Assembly (NCBI RefSeq): GCF_004346865.1
Contig: NZ_SMGR01000004.1
Span: 1-64,000, forward strand
Length of the DNA stretch: 64,000 nt
Direction: 5' to 3'
DNA from: Shimia isoporae
Lineage (GTDB): Bacteria; Pseudomonadota; Alphaproteobacteria; Rhodobacterales; Rhodobacteraceae
Each line of letters begins with the position of its first letter. The first letter of the stretch is position 1. Below are positions 35,459 to 44,259 of the stretch, piece after piece. Position numbers and translations under genes: made by a program. Under the pieces are notes generated by a model. That model saw nothing but the letters and a program-made list of their open reading frames with translations. It was not told the DNA's origin and searched no databases.

Positions 35459-36496
35459 ATGCCCGTCAAACTCACCAGCCCAATTGTTCTTTTGTGTTCC
35501 GAACGCTCGGGCAGCAACTTGATCGCCAAAGTTTTTGACGCGCACCCGAAAGTAAGCGGACCCGGCGCAGCGCATCTCTTCAAGGTCATGAGCGAAGTGG
35601 CACATACCTTTGATCCCGATAGCGAGGATCTTCGCGAAGCGGTTCTGGAACTCTTTCAAGCCAAAGTCAGCGCGTGGCAAATAGATGAAATGGGCATCGA
35701 AACGCACCGCGGCCTTTTGGAAAATTGCGAGACCGCTGCACAGATGTGCGCCTCCCTCTATCAGGCCGAAGCCGACAGACAGGGCAAGCAGCACGTACTG
35801 CTAAAAGAAAACTCGGCTTTTGCATATCTGCCTATGTTGTCGGGAATATCCAGTGATTTGCGGTTGCTGTTCATGGTCCGCGACCCTCGTGACATGGCCG
35901 TGTCATGGATCAACGGACCGGTAATGCGCGGAGGTGCGATTAGGGCCGCAGAGCGTTGGCTGAAAGATCAAAGCGGGACGTTCAGAACCTTTGCCACCAC
36001 TGGCGCCGACATCAAAAAGGCGACCCTGCGGTATGAAGACCTGCTTGCTGACCCCGAGATCCATCTCAAGCGTGTGTGCACTGAACTAAAGCTCGACTTC
36101 TCAGAGGAAATGTTGCGCTTTTCAGAGAAAAGCACCTCGGCCAAAAAAGATTCCGGAAGGTCCTCCATGTGGTCCAACCTGAACAAACCCCTGATCTCGG
36201 GGAACACGCAGAAATTCCGAAAATCGCTGACGACCGAACAAATTCAATACATCGAGACCGTTTGCGGAGACTACATGGAGGTGTTGGGGTATCCTTTGGT
36301 GAACGACCCTGCGACTCTACCAGGCACACCTGAGGAACTGGCGGAACTTCGCAGATCAATCGAGCCGATCGAACCGTACGACAAACCCGCTTATCAGGAA
36401 CTGCCACAGGAAGAACGTGACCGGTTCGAAAAATGGTCGCGTCTCTATAAGCAGCTCTCCGCGCGCGCGCCGCGTCCCGTTCAAGTGAGCAAATGA
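35459..36496 (+). CDS. PAPS-dependent sulfotransferase
   Basis: The 345-residue protein has the two phosphate-binding loops of sulfotransferases. CSERSGSN at 13 to 20 grips the 5'-phosphosulfate, and RDPRDMAVSW at about 141 to 150 grips the 3'-phosphate. It should transfer sulfate from PAPS to a hydroxyl of a glycan, lipid or small molecule. There is no signal peptide, so it works in the cytosol on a precursor. It overlaps the WbqC gene by 4 bases and lies 19 bases after the DegT gene, so the three are one unit. Confidence 0.8.
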   Translation: MPVKLTSPIVLLCSERSGSNLIAKVFDAHPKVSGPGAAHLFKVMSEVAHTFDPDSEDLREAVLELFQAKVSAWQIDEMGIETHRGLLENCETAAQMCASLYQAEADRQGKQHVLLKENSAFAYLPMLSGISSDLRLLFMVRDPRDMAVSWINGPVMRGGAIRAAERWLKDQSGTFRTFATTGADIKKATLRYEDLLADPEIHLKRVCTELKLDFSEEMLRFSEKSTSAKKDSGRSSMWSNLNKPLISGNTQKFRKSLTTEQIQYIETVCGDYMEVLGYPLVNDPATLPGTPEELAELRRSIEPIEPYDKPAYQELPQEERDRFEKWSRLYKQLSARAPRPVQVSK

Positions 36497-37245
36497 TGAC
36501 CACATCCGGAAAAAGCGGACGCATAGCAATTATGCAGCCCTATTTGTTTCCTTACATTGGCTACTTCCAACTCATGGCGGAAGTTGACGAATTCTGGTTG
36601 CTAGACACTGTTCAGTTCATTCGCAGAGGCTGGATGAACCGCAACAACCTGAATTCGGCAACCGGGAAAAAACTATTCACGATCCCTACGGCGCAGGCAG
36701 ACAGGGATGCACCAATCACAGCGATCAGCTATGCGCCTGACGCCGGTCGAGCCGTAAAAAAGCTCTGCGCTACAGTTGGCCACACCTATGCTTCAGCGCC
36801 CTTCAAAAATCAGGTTCTGGAGATATTGGAATCCGTGCAGACCGCTTTGGAAGCCTCCAACGCAGGCCCAGACTTTACCGACGTTACCGAACTCGCTCTT
36901 CAGAAGTGTGCACATCGAATTGGCATCAAGACGCCCATTCAACGCGTTTCACAATTGGGACTTGATGCGACGCTTTCCGCTCAAGATCGCATTGTCGCCG
37001 CATGCCGCGAGATCGGGGCGCGACAATATCTCAATATGATCGGTGGAAGTGACCTGTACGATGCAGAAACTTTTGAACAAGCAGGGATAGAGCTTCTATT
37101 TCTCGAACCTGCTTTGCAGCACTACGATCAAGGGTCTTCCGACTTCTTGCCCGGTCTCAGTATCCTCGATGCGATCGCGTATGTCTCACCCGACGCATTT
37201 CCAGAATTGATAAGCGCTGGCAACGTCGTAAAATCAGGCGTTTGA
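36493..37245 (+). CDS. WbqC-family protein
   Basis: The 250-residue protein matches WbqC-like proteins: IAIMQPYLFPYIGYFQLMAEVDEFWLLDTVQFIRRGWMNRN at the start and HYDQGSSDFLPGLSILDAIA at the end. These occur in O-antigen and other surface-glycan clusters, where they are thought to help modify amino-sugar residues; the exact reaction is not established. It is co-translated with the sulfotransferase gene (ATGA overlap) and ends before a strong terminator. Confidence 0.85.
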   Translation: MMTTSGKSGRIAIMQPYLFPYIGYFQLMAEVDEFWLLDTVQFIRRGWMNRNNLNSATGKKLFTIPTAQADRDAPITAISYAPDAGRAVKKLCATVGHTYASAPFKNQVLEILESVQTALEASNAGPDFTDVTELALQKCAHRIGIKTPIQRVSQLGLDATLSAQDRIVAACREIGARQYLNMIGGSDLYDAETFEQAGIELLFLEPALQHYDQGSSDFLPGLSILDAIAYVSPDAFPELISAGNVVKSGV

Positions 37246-37264
37246 CCTCGCTTTCGACCAACGG

Positions 37265-37284
37265 AAAGGCGTTCGCCTTTTTTT
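37265..37284 (+). terminator. Terminator after the WbqC gene
   Basis: AAAGGC at 37265-37270 and GCCTTT at 37275-37280 form a stem with loop GTTC and are followed by TTTT (7 T in total). It ends the DegT-sulfotransferase-WbqC unit, so the Gfo/Idh/MocA gene may have its own promoter or partial read-through. Confidence 0.8.
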
Positions 37285-37337
37285 GGCGACGCCTCAAACC
37301 GAAACAAAATCCAAACCAGTAAAAGGTGCCATCACAC

Positions 37338-38321
37338 ATGATCCGTTGGGGAGTTGTCGGAACAGGGTTCATTTCGCACGCCATGTTGGGCGCAATTGCA
37401 AAATCCGAAAGATCCGTCACAACGGCTGTCGCCGGTCGGAACGAAACCGCCTTGTCTGGCTTGCAGGCTCAATACGCGATCCCCAATGCCTTCACGGACA
37501 TTGCCGATTTGCTGTCCAGTGATGACGTCGACGTGGTTTACATCGCGCTGCCCAACCACATGCACGCCGACGTTACAACGGCGGTGATAAATGCAGGCAA
37601 ACCCGTTCTGTGCGAGAAGTCCCTGACGGTAACCATGGCCGATGCCAATAGACTGTCAGAGGCGGTAGAACCTTCGGGCCTGTTTTTTGCCGAAGGTCTG
37701 ATGTACCTGGCCCACCCCTTGATAACCCAACTTGTCTCTCTGCTTCAGGATCCCTCTTTTGGGGACCTGCGTTCGGTCTCCGGCAGCTATGCAGCCGACA
37801 TCTGGAAAGTCGTGAATCCGGCCGGTGGCGGCACACTCTATAATCTTGGCTGCTATCCTGCTTCCCTGCTGCATCTTGTGGTGCAAACCATGTGTGGCGA
37901 AAAGGCGTTTGCCCAACGCCGGATCGCAGCATTCGGCAGTCTGAACAAGGACGGGAATATTCAGGATACCGCAGCCACGGTCCGCTTTGACAACGGCGTC
38001 ATGGCCACATTGCAAAGCACGGACAGCCACGGAATGTCGCATAGCTTCGAGATTGTGACCACCAAAGGGATGCTCCGCTTTGCAACCAATCCGTGGCTAC
38101 CGGCAGCAGGAGACAACCGCATGATCTGGCAGCCTTTCGAGGGACCGGCGCGGGAGATTGTGGTCACGGATGACAACGACGCGTTCTATCACCAGACACG
38201 CATGGTCGAACGCGCATTGGCGTCGGGTGCCGCAGAAGCTCCTCGCCCCTCACCGCGCCTTAAGGACAGCATGGAAATCATGCAATTCCTGGCAGATTGG
38301 GAAGCGGCGGCTCGAGGATAG
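37338..38321 (+). CDS. Gfo/Idh/MocA-family oxidoreductase
   Basis: The ATG at 37338 is used because it starts the Rossmann fold directly (IRWGVVGTGFIS) and AAAAGGTG lies about 10 bases upstream. The 327-residue NAD(P)-dependent protein has the family hallmark of a cofactor domain plus a C-terminal alpha/beta domain. It carries GKPVLCEKSLTV (the EKP-like lysine motif reads EKS) and GCYPASLLHLV. Such enzymes oxidise or reduce sugars and sugar nucleotides. The neighbouring glycan genes suggest a sugar substrate. Confidence 0.85.
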   Translation: MIRWGVVGTGFISHAMLGAIAKSERSVTTAVAGRNETALSGLQAQYAIPNAFTDIADLLSSDDVDVVYIALPNHMHADVTTAVINAGKPVLCEKSLTVTMADANRLSEAVEPSGLFFAEGLMYLAHPLITQLVSLLQDPSFGDLRSVSGSYAADIWKVVNPAGGGTLYNLGCYPASLLHLVVQTMCGEKAFAQRRIAAFGSLNKDGNIQDTAATVRFDNGVMATLQSTDSHGMSHSFEIVTTKGMLRFATNPWLPAAGDNRMIWQPFEGPAREIVVTDDNDAFYHQTRMVERALASGAAEAPRPSPRLKDSMEIMQFLADWEAAARG

Positions 38322-38516
38322 ACGCCTCTAGCGGAATGAGAGTTGGCATTTCCCTGTGAAGGATATGACCACAATGCGGTCTGTGCTGCTGTTCTTTGCT
38401 GCAGCGAGATCGACCATTTTCTGGCGCGGTTTCTTGAACTGAACCGTCGCTAAACAGATAGAATTGCGCACCCAGCTCGCTTAGCCGGAAATTGAGTCAA
38501 CTTGAATGAGGCAGAA

Positions 38517-39875
38517 ATGAAGATCACCGAACCTTCCCGTCAGATAGACGTCGTACATCGCACGGATGTGTTGGTTGTAGGCGCGGGCCCCGGTGGTTTG
38601 GCTGCGGCCTTGGCTGCAGCGCGGTCGGGCGTGGACGTCACGCTGGTGGAACGCTTTGGTTGCTTTGGCGGGAACATTACGACCGTTGGCGTCGAGGGCT
38701 TTGCTTGGTATCGCCATGAAAAGACCGTTGAAGCGAACGGCGTCGGGCGTGAATTTGAAGAACGGGCCAAAGCGATGGGTGCCGCCGTTCCTGAATCGCA
38801 ATCGCTAAGCTATGAACTCGACAGTGAAGGGTTCAAAGTTGTTGCAGATCAGTTGGTTGAGGAAGCTGGAATAACACCAATGCTGCATCGTCTATTCGTC
38901 GCTCCGATCATGGAAGGCGATCGGATCACCGGAATCATCACAGAATCCAAGGCTGGGCGCGAGGCGATCTTGGGAAAAGTTGTGATCGACGCAACAGGAG
39001 ACGCAGATATTGCCCATCGGGCGGGGGCGCCGGTGACACATCCCCCGCGCGAAGAGTTACAGGCCGCCAGTGTTATGTTCCACGTCGCAGGCGTCGATAA
39101 GGCCCGCTTTATGGAGGACGTGCGCGCCAATCCGCAAACCTATTCGGATTGGTCATCGGGAGAATGGACGGTCGAGACCGACGGAAAGGAAGACGAAATG
39201 TTTTCGCCCTTCCTGAAGAAACCATTTGAGACTGCGCGCAAGGCAGGGGTTATCCCCGCCGATCTGACGACCATCGCGGGAACATGGGGCGCTGTGCATG
39301 ATAGCGGTGAAATGACTTACATGAACCTCGTCCATCTGGACAATTGCGATGGTACCGACCCCGGGGATCTGACTCATTTTGAAATTGAAGGTCGACGTCA
39401 GGCGATGATGGCCATCGAGGCACTGCGCCGCTTTGCCCCGGGGTGCGAAGGCGTCCGTTTACGTAACTTCGGAATGACTTTGGGCGTGCGGGACACGCGA
39501 AAAATTGATGCGGCCTATAACATGACCGAAACTGACGTGCGCAACGAGGCGCGTTTCGAAGACAGTATCGGCATTTATCCAGAGTTCATTGACGGTTATG
39601 GAATCCTGATTTTGCCAACAACAGGGCGCTATATGCACATTCCGTACCGGTCATTGCTGCCGAAAAAGATCAAGGGATTGCTGGTGGCAGGACGCGCTAC
39701 CGGCGGAGACCGCATCGCCCATGCGGCCACGCGCAACATGGCTTGCTGTGCAGTAGCGGGCCAGGGCGCTGGCATCGCGGCGGCGCAGGCGGTCAAATCG
39801 AATACAGAGCTGGATAGCGTCGATCTAGTTGCCATCCACAAAGAGTTGGATCGGCAGGGCGTGCGCAGGGTGTAA
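38517..39875 (+). CDS. FAD-dependent oxidoreductase (FAD_oxidored family), relative of the protein at 12522
   Basis: The ATG at 38517 has GAGG at 38508-38511, five bases upstream; a TTG at 38502 is possible. The 452-residue protein has the Rossmann FAD motif VVGAGPGGLAAALAAARSG (about 18 to 36), GNITTVG, VIDATGDADIAHRAG, and a C-terminal LLVAGRATGGDRIAH. It matches the FAD_oxidored family, and both ends align well with the protein at 12522-13826, so the two are paralogs. No gene-neighbour partner is obvious. Substrate and electron acceptor are unknown. Confidence 0.85.
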   Translation: MKITEPSRQIDVVHRTDVLVVGAGPGGLAAALAAARSGVDVTLVERFGCFGGNITTVGVEGFAWYRHEKTVEANGVGREFEERAKAMGAAVPESQSLSYELDSEGFKVVADQLVEEAGITPMLHRLFVAPIMEGDRITGIITESKAGREAILGKVVIDATGDADIAHRAGAPVTHPPREELQAASVMFHVAGVDKARFMEDVRANPQTYSDWSSGEWTVETDGKEDEMFSPFLKKPFETARKAGVIPADLTTIAGTWGAVHDSGEMTYMNLVHLDNCDGTDPGDLTHFEIEGRRQAMMAIEALRRFAPGCEGVRLRNFGMTLGVRDTRKIDAAYNMTETDVRNEARFEDSIGIYPEFIDGYGILILPTTGRYMHIPYRSLLPKKIKGLLVAGRATGGDRIAHAATRNMACCAVAGQGAGIAAAQAVKSNTELDSVDLVAIHKELDRQGVRRV

Positions 39876-39986
39876 CTTAGTATCAAATCTCGTTGAATCG
39901 AGCTCGGACGATAGTACAGCCCGCACAATTCTGCTCTTTGGGCTCTCATTTTCCCTTCGCTGCAACCGCAGCTTAATTTAAAAAGC

Positions 39987-40014
39987 AAAACGGCGCCCCA
40001 ATCAGGAGCGCCGT
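39987..40014 (-). terminator. Terminator of ahcY
   Basis: On the minus strand ACGGCGCTCC pairs with GGGGCGCCGT around TGATT, and TTTTGCTTTTT follows. It lies 25 bases after the ahcY stop. Confidence 0.85.
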
Positions 40015-40039
40015 CTTAATCTCTCAATCAAACACTTGA

Positions 40040-41422
40040 TTAGTAGCGGTAGTGCTCCGGCTTGAACGGGCCCTCAGGCGTTACGCCGATATAAGCCGCC
40101 TGCTCCGGCGTCAGCTTCGACAGTTTCGCACCCACCTTGGAGAGGTGTAGCGCAGCCACTTTCTCGTCCAGATGCTTGGGCAGGATGTAAACTTCGTTGT
40201 TGTACTGCTCACCTTTGGTGAACAACTCGATCTGCGCCAGCACCTGGTTGGTGAAGGAGGCAGACATCACAAACGACGGGTGACCGGTGGCGTTTCCGAG
40301 GTTCAGCAGACGCCCCTCAGACAGCAGGATCAACCGGTTGCCGTTTGGCATCTCGATCATGTCCACCTGCTCTTTGATGTTGGTCCACTTGTGGTTCTTC
40401 AGGCTTGCTACCTGAATTTCATTGTCGAAGTGGCCGATGTTGCCAACAATCGCCATGTCCTTCATCTCACGCATATGCTCGATGCGGATCACGTCCTTGT
40501 TGCCGGTGGTGGTGATGAAGATGTCTGCATCCAGCGACTCTTCGAGCAGCACCACTTCAAACCCATCCATTGCCGCCTGCAAGGCGCAGATCGGGTCGGC
40601 TTCGGTCACCTTCACGCGCGCACCTGCGCCCGCCAGCGAAGCAGCAGAGCCTTTGCCGACGTCGCCGTAGCCACAAACAACAGCCACTTTGCCTGCCATC
40701 ATGGTGTCTGTGGCGCGGCGGATGCCGTCAACGAGGCTCTCTTTACAGCCGTATTTGTTGTCGAACTTCGACTTGGTCACAGAGTCGTTCACGTTGATCG
40801 CAGGGAAGGGCAGCTGGCCGTTTTTCTGCAGGTCATACAGACGGTGCACACCGGTGGTGGTTTCCTCGGACACACCCATGATCGCTTCGCGGGTTTTTGT
40901 GAACCAGCCCGGGCTTTCCGCCATGCGTTTAGCGATTTGCTTGTGGATGACTTCTTCTTCCTCGGAGGTCGGCACGCCGAGGTCTTCGCCCGCTTCGGCG
41001 CGCGCGCCCAGCAGGACGTAAAGCGTTGCGTCGCCGCCATCGTCAAGGATCATGTTCGGGCCCTCAGGGAAAAGGAACGACTTGTCCAGATAGTCCCAGT
41101 GCTCTTCCAGAGATTGACCCTTGATTGCAAAAACAGGCACGCCAGCTTGCGCGATTGCAGCCGCAGCATGGTCTTGGGTGGAGAAGATGTTGCAGCTCGC
41201 CCAGCGCACGTCCGCGCCCAAAGCCACCAGCGTCTCGATCAGACAGGCGGTCTGGATCGTCATATGAAGCGATCCGACAATACGCGCGCCCTTGAGCGGC
41301 TGTTGTGCGCCGTATTCCTCGCGCAGTGCCATCAGGCCCGGCATTTCGGTTTCGGCAATATCAAGTTCCTTGCGGCCAAAATCAGCCAGCGAGATATCTT
41401 TTACAATATAGTCGGTCGCCAT
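40040..41422 (-). CDS. ahcY: S-adenosylhomocysteine hydrolase
   Basis: The start is the ATG at 41422, preceded by AAGGAG, and it gives the usual opening [17 protein letters not shown]. The 460-residue enzyme splits S-adenosylhomocysteine to adenosine and homocysteine with bound NAD. It contains [23 protein letters not shown], SSTDxA-like [21 protein letters not shown] with the catalytic lysine, and the NAD-binding [10 protein letters not shown]. The C-terminus [11 protein letters not shown] is the conserved tail that closes on the neighbouring NAD site. A short hairpin lies just upstream of its ribosome site. Confidence 0.97.
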   Translation of the reverse strand: MATDYIVKDISLADFGRKELDIAETEMPGLMALREEYGAQQPLKGARIVGSLHMTIQTACLIETLVALGADVRWASCNIFSTQDHAAAAIAQAGVPVFAIKGQSLEEHWDYLDKSFLFPEGPNMILDDGGDATLYVLLGARAEAGEDLGVPTSEEEEVIHKQIAKRMAESPGWFTKTREAIMGVSEETTTGVHRLYDLQKNGQLPFPAINVNDSVTKSKFDNKYGCKESLVDGIRRATDTMMAGKVAVVCGYGDVGKGSAASLAGAGARVKVTEADPICALQAAMDGFEVVLLEESLDADIFITTTGNKDVIRIEHMREMKDMAIVGNIGHFDNEIQVASLKNHKWTNIKEQVDMIEMPNGNRLILLSEGRLLNLGNATGHPSFVMSASFTNQVLAQIELFTKGEQYNNEVYILPKHLDEKVAALHLSKVGAKLSKLTPEQAAYIGVTPEGPFKPEHYRY

Positions 41423-41441
41423 TGCGCCCAGCTCCTTACGG

Positions 41442-41465
41442 GTTATCCATTCGCGCTGAGATAAC
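41442..41465 (-). promoter_or_regulatory. Hairpin in the ahcY leader
   Basis: GTTATC at 41442-41447 and GATAAC at 41460-41465 are six-base inverted arms with a 12-base loop. On the minus strand the hairpin ends four bases before the AAGGAG ribosome site of ahcY (41432-41437). The leader is only about 60 bases because another gene ends at 41481, so it is too short for a standard SAH riboswitch. I report it as a small candidate control element. Confidence 0.35.
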
Positions 41466-41480
41466 ACCGAAGGGCCTTTT

Positions 41481-41816
41481 CTACAACGGCACCTCGCCCG
41501 GTTTGATGGCGTCACTTTGTAATAGTTGTCCCTGACGCCAGTCGGTACCGGCGGCAACGATGCAGCTCACGCCCTGTGGGTTGGTCAAGATAACTGTGAA
41601 AGTTCCGGTTTTCTCTGAGGCCCAGACCTCGACCAGAGTGGTCTGGTTGGTGGTTGCGCCCTGCAACCCTCCGGCCGTAAGAACCTCGGAATATTTGTTC
41701 GCGAGCCGCTCCACCACACGGTTGCGGTCAGCACAATGCAGCCCCTGCGCGGACACCGGTGGCGCCGCCGCGGCCATGCCGAAAAGCACGGCTCCACTAA
41801 TCAGTCGTTTGAACAT
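41481..41816 (-). CDS. Exported small protein, function unknown
   Basis: The 111-residue protein has a signal peptide (about residues 1 to 23, [19 protein letters not shown]) and a short mature domain with two cysteines (LHCADRN and GVSCIVA) that could form a disulfide. AGGAGG lies just before the ATG. I recognise no family. It precedes ahcY on the same strand with a 58-base gap, so the two may be co-transcribed. Confidence 0.75.
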   Translation of the reverse strand: MFKRLISGAVLFGMAAAAPPVSAQGLHCADRNRVVERLANKYSEVLTAGGLQGATTNQTTLVEVWASEKTGTFTVILTNPQGVSCIVAAGTDWRQGQLLQSDAIKPGEVPL

Positions 41817-42115
41817 GACGACCTCCTGCTCATTCTGGTTTCAGCAAATGTGAGGAGGACACGCGGGAGGAAGCAATGAAACGTGCCCCCCTCGCTATTG
41901 ATGTCGGTATCGCCGTGCCGATTTTCAAAACACGGTTGATCACGATGTTTTGCTGGCAGCCCGCGATCCCGTCATGGGAAAAAGGATGCCTTTGAAATGT
42001 GGCTTTTTTGGGGCAATCGTGATTTTCTACAATTCAGCAGGCGCACCGGTCCCGCACCAAATTTTGTCTAACCTTCTGTATATATTTATGAATATCTACA
42101 TCGACACCATTGAAT
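41817..42115. other. Divergent intergenic stretch, nothing clear
   Basis: About 300 bases separate the exported-protein gene from the glycosyltransferase gene on the opposite strand. The end is AT-rich (TATATATTTATGAATATC) and probably holds promoters. No repeat or riboswitch is obvious. Confidence 0.4.
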
Positions 42116-43063
42116 ATGCTCCAGCCGGGATCACTTGAAACAGGCAACGCACTTGCCTTTTGCACCGATGCTGCCGGCCTTCCGGCGGCTCTCTTTGCAG
42201 CGCACAGCGTTGCGCAAATGTCGGCGCCAAATGCCTTCGATATCTGGATTTGCAGTTTTGAGCCTCTGCCCATCCCCGAACCTTTGGCCGCGACCGGCAT
42301 TCGTAACCACACAATAGCCAGACAAGCGGACCTCGCTCATCTGCCCGACACGGGTATTCCTCGCTCAACCTACTTGCGATTGCACCTGCCACAGGCATTT
42401 GGCGCGCGATATGACAGAATTGTTTATCTCGACTTTGATACCCGCTGCATGGCGACCGATGTTCACCGCCTTTTTGGCATCAATCTTGGGCCGCATGCCT
42501 TCGGCGCGGTGCTGGACAAGATGCAATGGCACCATCCCGACGAACCCGTCCTCGATTTTCGCAATCACGGTATCGAATGCACCCGATACATCAACTCGGG
42601 CGTGCTGCTGATAGATGCGGCCGTCTGGCGAACCCGAAATCTAACCGATAAAATCCTCGATAGTTTTGACGCCGCAACCCATCGTATGTTCAACGACCAA
42701 AGCCTCATCAATCTCGCCCTGCAGGGCAACATGGCCGAGCTCAGCCCAGTCTGGAACTGGCAACTGCCAATGCAGTTTCCAAAGGTGAAAACAAAAACAC
42801 CGCCAAAAATCTTGCACTTCACAGGGCGGCGCAAACCTTGGGAAATGGGCAGGCACCAAAACGACATGGATCGCCAACATATTATCGCCTACCGGGACTT
42901 CTTTGCCGAGCACGACCTTGCGCCAAGCTTCGACATCGATCCGTCCGCCATGCGATTGCCAAGCCACATCCGCCTCAAGCGCGCTTACAAATCCTTCATG
43001 TGCCAACGTCGGATCGACAAATTGATGCGCCGTTACCCAGACCCGTTCCAAGCCCTGATTTGA
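42116..43063 (+). CDS. GT8-family glycosyltransferase
   Basis: The ATG at 42116 (after a TTG at 42110) begins MLQPGSLETGNALAFCTDAAG. The 315-residue protein has a GT-A fold of the GT8 family, with the metal-binding DxD motif in YLDFDTR (about 105 to 110), the later NSGVLLIDAAVW and a C-terminal LHFTGRRKPWE. GT8 enzymes use UDP-sugars to add galactose or glucose to lipopolysaccharide or glycoprotein. No signal peptide is present, so it works at the cytosolic face. It stands alone here, 73 bases before the HD-domain gene. Confidence 0.9.
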   Translation: MLQPGSLETGNALAFCTDAAGLPAALFAAHSVAQMSAPNAFDIWICSFEPLPIPEPLAATGIRNHTIARQADLAHLPDTGIPRSTYLRLHLPQAFGARYDRIVYLDFDTRCMATDVHRLFGINLGPHAFGAVLDKMQWHHPDEPVLDFRNHGIECTRYINSGVLLIDAAVWRTRNLTDKILDSFDAATHRMFNDQSLINLALQGNMAELSPVWNWQLPMQFPKVKTKTPPKILHFTGRRKPWEMGRHQNDMDRQHIIAYRDFFAEHDLAPSFDIDPSAMRLPSHIRLKRAYKSFMCQRRIDKLMRRYPDPFQALI

Positions 43064-43135
43064 CGTTGCGCGCACGTCTCTCCATCGGCTAGCACTCAGA
43101 AACCAATTGAATGCACCCACCAAAGGACATCCCTC

Positions 43136-43720
43136 GTGGCAAGAGCCTGGCAACGCATGCTTTCGGGACGCAGGTTAGACCTGCTGGATCCGACTCCCAT
43201 GGATATCGAAATCGAGGACATCGCTCACGGGCTTGCCTTTGTTGCGCGATGGAACGGTCAGACGCAGGGCGATTTCGCCTATTCCGTCGCTGAACACTCA
43301 CTGTTGGTGGAACAGCTCTTCGCCCGCATGTACCCGTCCGCTCCCATAAAGTGGCGCCTTGCAGCCCTGCTTCACGACGCTCCCGAATATGTAATCGGTG
43401 ACATGATTTCGCCTGTGAAAGCAGCCGTTGGTCCCTCTTACGGTGAACTGGATGACCGGCTCACAGCCGCCATTCACTTGCGATTTGGTCTGCCCGCGGC
43501 TACCCCGAAACGCATAAAGGCCCAAATCAAAAAAGCTGACAAAGTAAGCGCGTGGATGGAGGCAACGCAGATTGCTGGTTTCTCCGTGAGCGAGTCCAAC
43601 AAACTCTTCGGCCGCCCCGACCCAACCGTAGTAGAAGGTCTCAATATCCGCCTCAGGCCACCCGTCGAAGTCCGAAACGAATATACAGCCCGTCACGAAG
43701 AGTTACTTGCCAAAATCTAA
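43136..43720 (+). CDS. HD-domain phosphohydrolase (YfbR-like)
   Basis: The 194-residue protein has the HD metal-site histidines and aspartate spread across SVAEHSLLVEQLF and LLHDAPEYVIGDMISPVK. The pattern is that of YfbR 5'-nucleotidases, which dephosphorylate deoxynucleotides. GTG at 43136 is used as start with AAAGGACA about 9 bases upstream. There is no evidence of a partner gene; it is followed by a GNAT gene 47 bases on. Confidence 0.82.
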   Translation: MARAWQRMLSGRRLDLLDPTPMDIEIEDIAHGLAFVARWNGQTQGDFAYSVAEHSLLVEQLFARMYPSAPIKWRLAALLHDAPEYVIGDMISPVKAAVGPSYGELDDRLTAAIHLRFGLPAATPKRIKAQIKKADKVSAWMEATQIAGFSVSESNKLFGRPDPTVVEGLNIRLRPPVEVRNEYTARHEELLAKI

Positions 43721-43767
43721 GTGTTGGGCTGAATTAGTCTCTGTTTCTCCTACAAGTCAGATTGCCT

Positions 43768-44259
43768 ATGTCTCAAATTACTATCCGAAAGGGCGCCGAT
43801 CTCGACTTGCGCCAGTCCCTGAATCTTCTGAATGAAATTATTGCGATCGGGGGAACCACGGCTCTCACCAAACCACTCACTCGCGAAGACCTCCGCGATT
43901 GGCTTATGGCAGATCCGGACAGTGCGGCATGGCACATTGCCGAAGATCAGGATGGCACGCTTCTCGGGTTTCAATGGATTGGTCCATGGGGGGACCTTCC
44001 CCCAGAGGCCTGCGAAATCGGTACATTTGTGAAAGCCGGCCGGACCGGTCTTGGCATCGGCTCAAAGCTGTTCGAGGCCACAAAAGTCGCGGCCAGAGCG
44101 ATGGGCTATGACTGGATTGATGCAGAAATCCGGGCCGATAACACCGGCGGCCTGACTTACTACCAATCGCGCGGTTTCGAGGACTACAAACGCAAGGACG
44201 GCATCGCTCTTGATGACGGGACGATCGTCTCCAAGTGCCTCAAACGCTACCGGCTCTAA
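43768..44259 (+). CDS. GNAT-family N-acetyltransferase
   Basis: The ATG at 43768 starts MSQITIRKGADLD. The 163-residue protein has the acetyl-CoA pyrophosphate loop pattern in FVKAGRTGLGIGSKLFEATKVAA (R/QxxGxG/A reads RTGLGIG), followed by GYDWIDAEIRADNTGGLTYYQSRGF, a typical GNAT end. The acetyl acceptor cannot be predicted. It is convergent with the Lrp regulator, overlapping its stop by 4 bases. Confidence 0.82.
   Translation: MSQITIRKGADLDLRQSLNLLNEIIAIGGTTALTKPLTREDLRDWLMADPDSAAWHIAEDQDGTLLGFQWIGPWGDLPPEACEIGTFVKAGRTGLGIGSKLFEATKVAARAMGYDWIDAEIRADNTGGLTYYQSRGFEDYKRKDGIALDDGTIVSKCLKRYRL

Noticed and set aside
40172-41464. Long plus-strand frame antisense to ahcY
   Set aside because: Shadow of ahcY; the minus-strand enzyme has all conserved motifs.
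41423-41480. A full SAH or SAM/SAH riboswitch before ahcY
   Set aside because: The gap is only 58 bases and I do not see the conserved core; only a short hairpin is reported.
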